NCBI RefSeq assembly: GCF_017948485.1
Contig: NZ_JAFFSX010000017.1
Span: forward strand, 62,001-126,000
DNA: 64,000 nucleotides
From: Streptomyces sp. GESEQ-35
Lineage (GTDB): Bacteria > Actinomycetota > Actinomycetes > Streptomycetales > Streptomycetaceae
Reading direction: 5' to 3'
Positions 40,201 through 59,916 of the stretch are shown piece after piece. Under the pieces are notes generated by a model that saw only the letters and a list, made by a program, of their open reading frames with translations, did not search any database and was not told where the DNA came from. Positions within the stretch are counted from its first letter, which is position 1; each line of letters begins with the position of its first letter. The position numbers and the translations under genes were made by a program.

Positions 40201-43200
40201 CCGGGCGCCGGGCGGCTCGGGCAGCGGCTGCCAGGTGACGTGGTAGCGGCGGGGGCCGGTGCGGTCACGGCCCGCGCCACGTGCGGTGGGGGCGATCCAG
40301 TACGTGCGGTGCTGCCAGGCGTACACGGGCAGCGGGATTCGGCGGGCGCCGGTGCCGGTGAAGAGGCGGGCCCGGTCGAGGGCGGCGCCCCGGGTGTGGG
40401 CGGTGGTCACCGCGCGCAGCAGGGTGTCGGTCTCGGGGCGGCCGCGGCGCAGGACCGGCACCATGACGGCTTGTTCGCCGGCGAGGATCTCCTCGGCCAT
40501 GCCGCACAGCACGCCGTCGGGGCCGAGTTCGACGAAGGTCTCGGCGCCCAGGTCGCGGGCGGCGCGCACGCCGTCGGCGAAACGGACGGTGGCGCGGACG
40601 TGTTCGGCCCAGTAGGCGCCGGTGCGCAGCTCCTGGCCGGTGGCCCGGCGCCCGGTGACGTTCGAGACGACCGGGATGCGGGGGGTGCGGTAGGTGAGCC
40701 GGTCCGCGATCGTGCGGAACTCCTCCAGCATGGGGTCCATCAGCGGGGAGTGGAAGGCGTTACTGACGGTGAGCCGCTTGGTCTTGCGGCCCTGTGCGGC
40801 CAGTTCCACGGCTATGGCGTCCACGGCCCTCTCGTCGCCGGACAGGACCAACGAGCGGGGGCCGTTGACGGCGGCGATGACGGCCCGGCCGTGCAGGAGC
40901 GGGGTGACCTCGTCCTCGGTGGCCCGTACGGAGAGCATCGCGCCGCCGGGCGGGAGGGCCTGCATCAGCCGGCCGCGGGCCGCGACCAGGGTGCACGCGT
41001 CGTCGAGGCCGAGGACGCCGGCCACGTGGGCGGCGGCGAGTTCGCCGACCGAGTGACCGAGGACGACGTCGGGCCGCATCCCCCAGTCCTCCAGCAGCCG
41101 GTAGAGGGCCACCTCCACGGCGAACAGGGCGGCCTGGGCGTACTGGGTGCGGTGCAGCCGCTCGTCGTCGGGGTCGTCGAGGACGTCGGCGAGGGGGCGG
41201 TCCAGGTGCGGGTCGAGCAGGGTGGCGATCTCGTCGAAGGCGTGGGCGAACACAGGGTGGGCGGCGTGCAGTTCACGGCTCATACCGGGGCGCTGGCTGC
41301 CCTGGCCGGTGAAGAGGAAGGCGGTCTTCGCCTCGCGGCGGCGGACCCCGCGGACGACGGACGGCGAGGGAACGCCGTCGGCCAACGCGTCGAGACCGCG
41401 GGCGAGTTGCTCCTGCGAGGTGCCCAGGACGACGGCGCGGTGTTCGAACGCGGTGCGGGTGGCGGCCAGGGAGTAGCCGGCGTTCAGGGCATCGGGGGCG
41501 TGGGCGAGGTGCTCACGGAGCCGGCCGGCCTGGGCCCGCAGGGCTTCCTCGGAACGGCCGGAGACGAACCAAGGGGTGAGCCGTGGGGCGGGGGCGGGGG
41601 CGGGCGCGTCGGTGGGGGCCTGGTCCGGCGCGGGGGCCGGTGCGTTGCTGGAGACCTGACCCGCCACGGAGACCGGCCCGTCGGCGGAGACCTGACCCGC
41701 CACGGAGACCGGCGCGTCGGCGGAGACCCGACCCGCCACGGAGACCGGCCCGTCGGCGGAAATCTGACCCGCCACAGGGGCCGACGCGCCGCTGAAAACC
41801 TGACCCGCCACGGAGACCGGCCCGTTGGCGGAGACCTGACCCGCCACAGGGGCCGGCGCGTTGCCGGAGACCCGACCCGCCACGGAGGCCGACGCATTGG
41901 CGGAGACCCGACCCGCCACAGGGGCCGACGCATTGGCGGCGGCCGGATCCGCCTCCTGGATCACCGCGTCGGTAGAGACCGGGCCCTCCGCCGGAACCCG
42001 TGTGCCGGCGGAGGCCGGGTCCGTTGTCGGGGCCTCCTCCAGGATCACGTGGGCGTTCGTGCCGCCCACGCCGAAGGCGGAGACGCCGGCGCGGCGGGGG
42101 GTGGCGGTGGGCGGCCAGGGGATGGGGGTGGTCAGGAGGCGGACGTTGCCGGAGGCCCAGTCGACGTGCGGGGTGGGGGTGCCGGCGTGGAGGGTCGCGG
42201 GGAGCAGGCCGTTGCGGAGCGCCTCGATCGTCTTGATGACGCCGCCGACGCCGGCCGCCGCCTGGGAGTGGCCGATGTTGGACTTGAGGGAGCCCAGCCA
42301 CAGGGGCCGTTCGCGGTCCTGGCCGTACGTGTCGAGGAGCGCCTGCGCCTCGATCGGGTCGCCGAGACGGGTGCCGGTGCCGTGGGCCTCGACGGCGTCC
42401 ACGTCGGCGGGTGTGAGGCCGGCGTCGGCCAGGGCCTGCCGGATGACGCGCTGCTGGGACGGGCCGTTCGGGGCGGTGAGGCCGTTGCTGGCGCCGTCCT
42501 GGTTGACGGCCGTACCGCGCACCACGGCCAGCACCTCGTGGCCGTTGCGCTGTGCGTCGGACAGCCGCTCCAGGACCAGGATGCCGACGCCTTCCGCCCA
42601 GCCGGTGCCGTCCGCGTCGGCGGAGAACGCCTTGCACCGGCCGTCCGGTGCCAGCCCCTTCTGCCGGGAGAACTCCACGAACGCGGCGGCGTCCGGCATC
42701 ACGGCGACACCGCCCGCCAGGGCCAGTGCGCATTCCCCGCGGCGCAGTGCCGTGACGCCCAGGTGCAGCGCCACCAGGGAGGAGGAGCAGGCCGTCTCCA
42801 CGGTCAGTGAGGGGCCTTCGAGTCCGAGGGCGTAGCTGATCCGGCCGGACAGCACGGCGTCGGCGCTGCCCGTCAGCAGGTACCCCTCCGAGCCGGCCGG
42901 GATCCGGTCGAGGTCGGTGGCGTACTCGGCATGGGCCGCCCCGACGTAGACACCGGTGCCGGTGCCGCGCAGCGTGCGCGGGTCCAGGCCGGTGCGCTCC
43001 AGCGCTTCCCAGGAGGCCTCCAGAAGCAGCCGCTGCTGGGGGTCCATGACGACGGCCTCACGCGGGGAGATCCCGAAGAACGCCGCGTCGAAGTCGCCCG
43101 CACCGGCCAGGAATCCGCCCTCGTTGCAGTAGGTGGTGCCCGGCGACTCGGGGTCGGGATCGTAGAGGCCGTCGACGTCCCAGCCGCGGTCCCCGGGAAA

Positions 43201-43407
43201 CGGCGCGACCGCGTCCGTTCCCGAGGCGACCAGGTCCCAGAGGCTTTCCGGCGAGTCGACCCCGCCCGGGTAGCGGCAGGCCATGCCGACGACGGCGATC
43301 GGCTCGTGGGCGGCCGAGGTCAGTTCCCGGTTGAGCCTGCGCAGCCGCTCGGTCTCCTTCAGGGAGGTCCGCAGCGCCTCCATGAGCCGTTCGGGAGACA
43401 TCGCCAT
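37234..43407 (-). CDS. Type I PKS, final module: KS-AT(malonyl)-KR-ACP-TE
   Basis: The 2057-residue protein has an N-terminal docking helix, a KS with its cysteine in VETACSSSLVAL near residue 206, an AT with GHSVGE near 782 and the malonyl-type NAFH box (VSNAFHSPLMD), and a reductive KR (TVLVTGGTGALGG near 1322). That KR lacks the LDD motif and has the tryptophan of A-type ketoreductases (GVWGSAGQCAYAAAN). An ACP (LGFDSLATV near 1727) and a thioesterase (LLGHSAGANLAHAL near 1909) complete it. It would add the last malonyl unit, reduce it to a 3-hydroxyl and cyclise the chain, as in TylGV-type proteins. Two unusual coding repeat arrays lie in the KS-AT and KR-ACP linkers. It overlaps nothing and follows the previous PKS gene by 39 bp. 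Confidence 0.95.
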   Translation of the reverse strand: MAMSPERLMEALRTSLKETERLRRLNRELTSAAHEPIAVVGMACRYPGGVDSPESLWDLVASGTDAVAPFPGDRGWDVDGLYDPDPESPGTTYCNEGGFLAGAGDFDAAFFGISPREAVVMDPQQRLLLEASWEALERTGLDPRTLRGTGTGVYVGAAHAEYATDLDRIPAGSEGYLLTGSADAVLSGRISYALGLEGPSLTVETACSSSLVALHLGVTALRRGECALALAGGVAVMPDAAAFVEFSRQKGLAPDGRCKAFSADADGTGWAEGVGILVLERLSDAQRNGHEVLAVVRGTAVNQDGASNGLTAPNGPSQQRVIRQALADAGLTPADVDAVEAHGTGTRLGDPIEAQALLDTYGQDRERPLWLGSLKSNIGHSQAAAGVGGVIKTIEALRNGLLPATLHAGTPTPHVDWASGNVRLLTTPIPWPPTATPRRAGVSAFGVGGTNAHVILEEAPTTDPASAGTRVPAEGPVSTDAVIQEADPAAANASAPVAGRVSANASASVAGRVSGNAPAPVAGQVSANGPVSVAGQVFSGASAPVAGQISADGPVSVAGRVSADAPVSVAGQVSADGPVSVAGQVSSNAPAPAPDQAPTDAPAPAPAPRLTPWFVSGRSEEALRAQAGRLREHLAHAPDALNAGYSLAATRTAFEHRAVVLGTSQEQLARGLDALADGVPSPSVVRGVRRREAKTAFLFTGQGSQRPGMSRELHAAHPVFAHAFDEIATLLDPHLDRPLADVLDDPDDERLHRTQYAQAALFAVEVALYRLLEDWGMRPDVVLGHSVGELAAAHVAGVLGLDDACTLVAARGRLMQALPPGGAMLSVRATEDEVTPLLHGRAVIAAVNGPRSLVLSGDERAVDAIAVELAAQGRKTKRLTVSNAFHSPLMDPMLEEFRTIADRLTYRTPRIPVVSNVTGRRATGQELRTGAYWAEHVRATVRFADGVRAARDLGAETFVELGPDGVLCGMAEEILAGEQAVMVPVLRRGRPETDTLLRAVTTAHTRGAALDRARLFTGTGARRIPLPVYAWQHRTYWIAPTARGAGRDRTGPRRYHVTWQPLPEPPGARLTGTWLLVHPTHPDDAHTDAAERALTALGATVRRLRVDAAQADRGSLAALLGSVSTVAPAGRRLAGALAAPDESPSTSSSTGASAGHAESTHRTTPLSTQAPDAQGDTAATIQGVLSLLGDDEREQPGSGPVPAGVRATLFLAQALRDTSLTARLWCATRSAVAVTPGEAPRAAAAQLWGLGRVAALELPTLWGGLADLPETADDAAWQRLAAALTGSEDQIAVRQDGTYGRRLAPAATPRAGTPYRPRGTVLVTGGTGALGGHLARRLARDGAEHLLLVGRRGRHAPGAESLESELLALGTRVTFAACDLADRAALTEVLARIPDDTPLTAVFHAAGIPQVAALTETGPDLVADVYAGKVAGARHLDQLTRNTPLDAFVLYSSGAGVWGSAGQCAYAAANADLDALAERRRAAGLPATSVAWGLWGGGGMGDGAGTDYLRRRGLNAMDPQKALTELFRAIAAGEATVSVTDTDWPRFADGFTARRPSPLITALYDPAHPPGTYAPERHSAPSDLRRDLAAYDPAAPAGAYVPERHFAPGGGSAAGGQWPAPSDPRRDLAAYDPAAPVGAYVPERHFAPGGGGAASGQWPAPPGLRRDLAAYDPAAIASDLRRDLAARDPAARSAVLLGLVRTEAAGVLGHDSADEVPTDTPFTRLGFDSLATVQLRRRLTAVTGLDLPPETLFEYDTPDALTRHLLGLLDAPVTGADDAAPGTLVALYQNALAHGRVAEAVDVLGAVAALRPVFTGGDAPPLTPVRLADGPDGGPGPLLVGVTGTAAVSGPLEFAALAGALAGRRGVLALPQPGFRDGEPLPDSLDALCAAHAETLAQATDGRPYALLGHSAGANLAHALTRHLEARGAGPVALVLADIYTPSAPGAMEVWRDVMLRWAAERTVVPLDDTRLTAMGAYHRLLKDWTPQPTRAPVLHLRAGEPMAAWTDPRTDWRSVWDAAHTVADVPGNHFTMMTEHAPATADTVGAWLDALPGGDR
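38347..38700 (-). repeat. 120-bp coding repeats in the KR-ACP linker
   Basis: Units start at 38401, 38521 and 38641 with exact 120-bp spacing, with a shorter partial copy before 38401. Each codes for a 40-residue block with PSDLRRDLAAYDPAA, GAYVPERHFAPGGG and GQWPAP. The neighbouring copies differ by only a few bases. The array lengthens the linker between KR and ACP of the last module by about 100 residues. Confidence 0.85.
41640..41945 (-). repeat. 36-bp coding repeats in the KS-AT linker
   Basis: About eight to nine copies of a 12-residue unit of the VAGQVSADGPVS type follow each other with a 36-bp period (CCGCCACGGAGACCGG blocks). The segment is rich in Ala, Val, Pro and Ser and probably disordered. 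It lies where the KS-AT linker domain passes into the AT, so the spacing between these domains is longer than in relatives. Confidence 0.85.
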
Positions 43408-43446
43408 CGGTGAAAGTCCCTCTCTGGGTGGGGCGGACGTGGCCGG

Positions 43447-46400
43447 TCAGACGGCGGAGTCGCGCAGGGCCAGTTCGATCAGCGCGTCGCCGTCGAGGTC
43501 GTCGATGCTGTCGGGCCCATCGAACCCGGCCTCACCTGAGAACGGCTCGGGCGCCAAGCGCTCCGCGATGTGTCGTCGGTCCGCTGCGGCGCCGTCGTGG
43601 CTGGTCGCTCCCCCACTCTCGACTTCGCTCGAGCGGGGGGACCCCCATCGCGGCGGAGCCGCAAATTGATGCAGCCCCGCGCCCCTTCGGGGCGCTGTCG
43701 AACCGACCGACCCGCTCAGCGCGAGGAGCGTGTCCAGCAGTCCGGCCTCCCGCAGCACCGACAGCGGCAGCTCGGCCAGCGCGGCCCGGATCCGGGTCTC
43801 CTCCGGGTCCCCGCTCTCCGCCGCGGCGGCGGGGGCGAGGAGTCCGGCCAGATGGGCGGCCACGGCGACGGCGGTGGGGTGGTCGAAGACGAGGGTCGGG
43901 GGCAGCTTGCGGCCGGCCGCGCGGCTGAGCCGCCCGGCGAACTCGCCCGCGGTCAGGGAGCTGAACCCGAGGTCCTTGAAGGGCTCTTCGGGGTCGACCT
44001 CCTCGGGGCCGGCATGGCCGAGCACGGCCGCGACGGCGCGCCGTACCTCGTCCAGGACGATCTCGTCCCACTCGGCGGGGTCCGCGGCCGCGAGCCGGGC
44101 GGGCAGTTCCGCCCCGGCCGGGTCGTCCTCGGCCTCCGGTCCGGTACCGGACTCCTGCCGTACGCCGGGCAGTTCGGAGATCAGCGGGCTCGGCCGGAAG
44201 GTGGTGAAACCCTTCGCGAACCGGGTCCAGTCCAGGTCGGCGAGGGCGATGCACACGTCGTCCCGGTCCAGGGCCCGGCTCAGCGCCTCCACGGCCCGCA
44301 GCGGGTCCATGGTGCGCAGTCCGCGGCTGCCGAGGAACTCCTCGCCGGCCCCGTCGCCCATGCCGCCGCCGCCCCACAGGCCCCAGGCCACGGACGTGGC
44401 GGGCAGGCCCTCGGCGCGCCGGCGTTCGGCGAGCGCGTCCAGGGCGGCGTTGGCGGCGCCGTACGCACTCTGGCCGCCGCTGCCCCACACCCCGGCACCG
44501 GACGCGTACAGCACGAACGCGTCGAGTTCGCGCGAGCGGGTCAGCTCGTGCAGGTGGAGCGCGCCCGCGACCTTGCCCGCGTACACGTCGGCGAGGGAGT
44601 CGAGGCCGGTGTCGAGGAAAGCCGCCGAGTGCGGGACGCCGGCGGTGTGGAAGACGGCGGTCGGCGGGTGGGCGTCGAGCACCGCGGCGAGCGCGTCCCG
44701 GTCGGCGACGTCACAGGCGACGACGGTCACCTCGGCGCCCGACTCCCGTAGTTCCGCGGCCAGTTCGGCCGCACCCGGCGCGTCCGGGCCGCGGCGGCCG
44801 GTGAGCACCAGGTGCTCGGCTCCGGCGGCGGCGAGCCAGCGGGCGACATGGCCGCCGAGGGCACCGGTGCCGCCGGTGACCAGGACGGTGCCGCGCGGGG
44901 TGTAGGTGCGCCGGGCGGGCGTGTTCCCGGCCGGGACGAGCCGGCGGCCGTAGACGCCGGAGGCCCGTACGGCGATCTGGTCCTCGCCCGCCGTCCCGGC
45001 CAGGGCGGCCACCAGCCGCTGCCAGGTGCGGGCGTCGGCGACGGCGGGAAGGTCCACCGACCCGCCCCAGAGCAGCGGGTGTTCCAGCGCGACACCGCGC
45101 CCCAGACCCCACACCTGCGCCCCGGCGGAACCGGGCCGCTCGCCGGGCGCGACGGCCACGGCGCCCCGCGTCAGCGCCCACACCTTCGCGCCACCGCCGA
45201 AGTCGGCGGCGGCCTGGGCGAGCAGGGTGGTGCCGACGGCGGCGAGGGGCAGTTCCGGGTGGCCCGGGTGCGGGCGTTCGTCGGTGCCGAGGAGGGAGAG
45301 GATGCCGGTGAGGTCTTCGTACGACGCCAGCCGCGCGGCCAGCGTTTCGCGGGTCGCGTCGGCCGGGTCGAGGGCCAGGCGGTCGGTGCGGGCGCCGTGA
45401 CCGGTGAGCGCCGCCTCTACGGCATCGGCGGTGCCGTCGTCCGCCCCCTCCGGCACGACGAGCAGCCAGCAGCCGTCGAGGACCGGGATGCCGGTCTCGG
45501 CCAGGTGCTGCCAGGTGACGCGGTAGCGCCAGGTGTCGGTGCCGGTGGGGGCGGTGGTGACGGGGGCGGAGGGTTCGAGCCAGTAGTGCTTGTGCTGGAA
45601 GGGGTAGGTGGGCAGGTCGACTTGACGGGCTCCGGTGCCGTCGAAGAGGGCCGCCCAGTCGATGTCGGTGCCGTGGACGAAGAGATGGGCTGCCGAGGTC
45701 AGGAAGCGCTCCAGGCCGCCGTCGTCACGCCGAAGCGAGCCGGTGACCGTGACGTCCTCGACGGTCTCCTCGATGCCCATGGTCAGCACCGGGTGTGCGC
45801 TGGACTCGACGAACGTACCGAAGCCGCTTTCGGCGAGCTTCCGTACGGTCTCCTCGAAGCGGACCGGGTTGCGAAGGTTGCGATACCAGTACGCGGCGTC
45901 CAGGGTGTCGGCCCGCTCGCCGGTGACGGTGGAGTGGAAGGGGATCTGCGGGCTCAGCGGGGTGATCGGGGCCAGCACGTCCAGGAGTTCGGCCTCGATA
46001 CGCTCCACGTGCGCGGAGTGCGAGGCGTAGTCGACCGGCACCTGACGGGCCCGGATGCCCTCCGCCTGGGCGGCGGCCACGAACTCGACAATCGCGTCCG
46101 CGTCACCGGAGACGACCGTGGCCGACGGGCCGTTGACGGCCGCAACACCCAGGCCGGTGAAGGCTGCGAGTCGCTGCTCCACGTCCGCCAACGGCAGCGA
46201 GATGGAGGCCATCCCGCCCAGACCGGCCAGCTCACGCCCGATCACCGCGGCCCGCAAAGCCACCACCCTGGCGGCGTCCTCCAGCGACAAGGCGCCGGAC
46301 ACGGCGGCCGCGGCGATCTCGCCCTGCGAGTGACCCACCACCGCATCCGGGATCACGCCCAGCGAACGCCACAGCTCAGCCAGGGAAACCATCACCGCCC

Positions 46401-48213
46401 AGGTGACCGGCTGGACCACATCCACCCGGTCCAACTCCCGCCCCTCACGCACGACTTCGACCACATCGAAGTCGACGAACGGAGCGAGGGCGTCAGCGCA
46501 CTCCCGAAGCCGCGCCGCGAACACCGGCGACGACTCCAGCAACCCGGCACCCATACCGACCCACTGCGCCCCCTGCCCCGGAAACACCAACACCCGCCGA
46601 CCAGCAGCAGACGCAACACCCTCGACGACCTCATCCCCCAGCACCACCCGCCGGTGCTCGAACACCGACCGCGACGACGCCAGACTGAACCCCACGTCCA
46701 ACAACCGGGGTTCACGGTGATCCCGTATCCGCTCGGCCTGTGTGTTCAGGGCGTTCTTCGAGCGGGCCGACACCACCAGCGGAATCACGGGGAGGTCCCG
46801 AGTCGTTTCAGGCCCCGCCTCTTCACTGACGGGTGCCTGCTCCAGGATCACGTGCGCGTTCGTCCCGCTCACCCCGAACGACGACACACCCGCTCGCCGC
46901 GGACGGCCGAGCTCGGGCCACTCCTGGCGGGCCGTCAGCAGCGAGACCGCCCCCGACTCCCAGTTGACCTCCGCGGACGGGGCGTCGATGTGCAGGGTCT
47001 GCGGCAGGACGCCCGCCCGCAGGGCCATCACCGTCTTGATGACGCCCGCCACTCCGGCGGCGGCCTGGGTGTGGCCGATGTTGGACTTCAACGAGCCGAG
47101 CCACAGCGGCCGTTCGGCGCTGTGTGCGCTGCCGTAGGTGTCCATGAGGGCGTGCACCTCGATCGGGTCCCCGAGCTTGGTGCCGGTGCCGTGGGCCTCG
47201 ACGGCGTCCACGTCGGCCGCGGTGATCCGGGCGTCGGCGAGCGCCTGGCGGATGACGCGCTGCTGGGCGGCGCCGCTGGGGGCGGTCAGTCCGTTGCTGG
47301 CGCCGTCCTGGTTGACGGCGGAGCCGCGCATGACGGCGAGGACCCGGTGGCCCTTGCGTACGGCGTCGGAGAGGCGTTCGACGGCGATGACGCCGGCGCC
47401 CTCGCCGGGTCCGAAGCCGTCCGCTCCGTCCGCGAAGGCCTTGCAGCGGCCGTCGGCGGCGAGGCCCCGCTGGCGGGCGAACTGGACGAAGACGGCGGGG
47501 GTCGACATGACGGTGACGCCGCCGGTCAGGGCGAGGTCGCACTCCCCCGCGCGCAGCGAACGGGCCGCCTGGTGGAGGGCGACGAGAGAGGAGGAGCAGG
47601 CCGTGTCGACGGTGACGGAGGGGCCTTCGAGGCCGAGCGTGTAGGAGATGCGGCCCGAGGTGAAGCTGACGACGCCGCCGGTGAGCAGGTCGCCCTCCAG
47701 TTGGGCGGAGGGCGCGTGGACGCCCGAGGTGTAGCCGCCGTCCCAGGCGCCGACGAAGACGCCGGTGCGGCTGCCGTGCAGGGAACGGGGGTCGATACCG
47801 GCCCGTTCCAGGGCCTCCCAGGAGGTCTCCAGGAGCAGCCGCTGCTGCGGGTCCATCGCCACCGCCTCGCGCGGGGAGATCCCGAAGAACGCCGGATCGA
47901 AGGCGCCCGCGGCCTGGAGGAAGCCGCCTTCACGGCAGTAGGTGCGGCCGGCCGCGTCGGGGTCGGGGTCGTAGAGGCCCTCGACGTCCCAGCCGCGGTC
48001 GGCGGGCAGCGGGGAGACGGCGTCGGTGCCGGTGGACACCAACTCCCACAGATCGTCGGGGGAGTTGACGCCGCCGGGGAAGCGGCAGGCCATGCCGACG
48101 ATCGCGAGGGGCTCGTGCGCCCGTGCCTCCAGTTCCTTGAGGCGCTCGCTGGTGCGGTGCAGTTCGGTCGTCGCCCGCTTCAGGTATTCGCGGAGCTTGT
48201 CTTCGTTAGCCAT
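43447..48213 (-). CDS. Type I PKS module: KS-AT(methylmalonyl)-KR-ACP
   Basis: This 1588-residue single-module protein has an N-terminal coiled docking helix (MANEDKLREYLKRATTELHR), a KS with its cysteine in VDTACSSSLVAL near 205, an AT with GHSQGE near 628 and the methylmalonyl box YASH (PVDYASHSAHVE), a KR of the A type (TGGTGALGGH near 1108, GVWGSGGQSAYGAAN) and an ACP (LGFSSLTAG near 1415). It fits module 6 of tylactone-type synthases, giving a methyl branch and a hydroxyl at C5, the later sugar site. Absence of a methoxymalonyl signature argues against a spiramycin-type product. Its C-terminal tail is interrupted by an in-frame copy of a dispersed repeat, before the docking end DDLDGDALIELAL. 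Confidence 0.95.
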   Translation of the reverse strand: MANEDKLREYLKRATTELHRTSERLKELEARAHEPLAIVGMACRFPGGVNSPDDLWELVSTGTDAVSPLPADRGWDVEGLYDPDPDAAGRTYCREGGFLQAAGAFDPAFFGISPREAVAMDPQQRLLLETSWEALERAGIDPRSLHGSRTGVFVGAWDGGYTSGVHAPSAQLEGDLLTGGVVSFTSGRISYTLGLEGPSVTVDTACSSSLVALHQAARSLRAGECDLALTGGVTVMSTPAVFVQFARQRGLAADGRCKAFADGADGFGPGEGAGVIAVERLSDAVRKGHRVLAVMRGSAVNQDGASNGLTAPSGAAQQRVIRQALADARITAADVDAVEAHGTGTKLGDPIEVHALMDTYGSAHSAERPLWLGSLKSNIGHTQAAAGVAGVIKTVMALRAGVLPQTLHIDAPSAEVNWESGAVSLLTARQEWPELGRPRRAGVSSFGVSGTNAHVILEQAPVSEEAGPETTRDLPVIPLVVSARSKNALNTQAERIRDHREPRLLDVGFSLASSRSVFEHRRVVLGDEVVEGVASAAGRRVLVFPGQGAQWVGMGAGLLESSPVFAARLRECADALAPFVDFDVVEVVREGRELDRVDVVQPVTWAVMVSLAELWRSLGVIPDAVVGHSQGEIAAAAVSGALSLEDAARVVALRAAVIGRELAGLGGMASISLPLADVEQRLAAFTGLGVAAVNGPSATVVSGDADAIVEFVAAAQAEGIRARQVPVDYASHSAHVERIEAELLDVLAPITPLSPQIPFHSTVTGERADTLDAAYWYRNLRNPVRFEETVRKLAESGFGTFVESSAHPVLTMGIEETVEDVTVTGSLRRDDGGLERFLTSAAHLFVHGTDIDWAALFDGTGARQVDLPTYPFQHKHYWLEPSAPVTTAPTGTDTWRYRVTWQHLAETGIPVLDGCWLLVVPEGADDGTADAVEAALTGHGARTDRLALDPADATRETLAARLASYEDLTGILSLLGTDERPHPGHPELPLAAVGTTLLAQAAADFGGGAKVWALTRGAVAVAPGERPGSAGAQVWGLGRGVALEHPLLWGGSVDLPAVADARTWQRLVAALAGTAGEDQIAVRASGVYGRRLVPAGNTPARRTYTPRGTVLVTGGTGALGGHVARWLAAAGAEHLVLTGRRGPDAPGAAELAAELRESGAEVTVVACDVADRDALAAVLDAHPPTAVFHTAGVPHSAAFLDTGLDSLADVYAGKVAGALHLHELTRSRELDAFVLYASGAGVWGSGGQSAYGAANAALDALAERRRAEGLPATSVAWGLWGGGGMGDGAGEEFLGSRGLRTMDPLRAVEALSRALDRDDVCIALADLDWTRFAKGFTTFRPSPLISELPGVRQESGTGPEAEDDPAGAELPARLAAADPAEWDEIVLDEVRRAVAAVLGHAGPEEVDPEEPFKDLGFSSLTAGEFAGRLSRAAGRKLPPTLVFDHPTAVAVAAHLAGLLAPAAAAESGDPEETRIRAALAELPLSVLREAGLLDTLLALSGSVGSTAPRRGAGLHQFAAPPRWGSPRSSEVESGGATSHDGAAADRRHIAERLAPEPFSGEAGFDGPDSIDDLDGDALIELALRDSAV
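43554..43697 (-). repeat. Dispersed element inserted in frame in a PKS gene
   Basis: Read on the minus strand, this segment has the same block order as 31169-31335: a GCGCCCCGAAGGGGCGC hairpin, GCCGCGATGGGGGTCCCCCC, GAGCGAAGTCGAGA and GAGCGACCAGCCACGAC. It codes for about 48 residues (FAAPPRWGSPRSSEVESGG and flanks) between the ACP and the C-terminal docking segment, and keeps the frame. Intergenic repeats are seldom found inside PKS genes. Confidence 0.8.
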
Positions 48214-48242
48214 GTCTCGTCACCCGTCACGTGCTCGGCGGC

Positions 48243-59885
<11,643 letters not shown>

Positions 59886-59916
59886 AGCTCTCCCCTGGAG
59901 GTGTCGGTGCCGGGCT

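Noticed and set aside
36991..42810. Very long open frame on the plus strand opposite the last PKS gene
   Set aside because: It is the mirror effect of high third-position GC. The translation is Gly/Val/Glu-rich without domains, while the minus strand encodes an intact PKS module.
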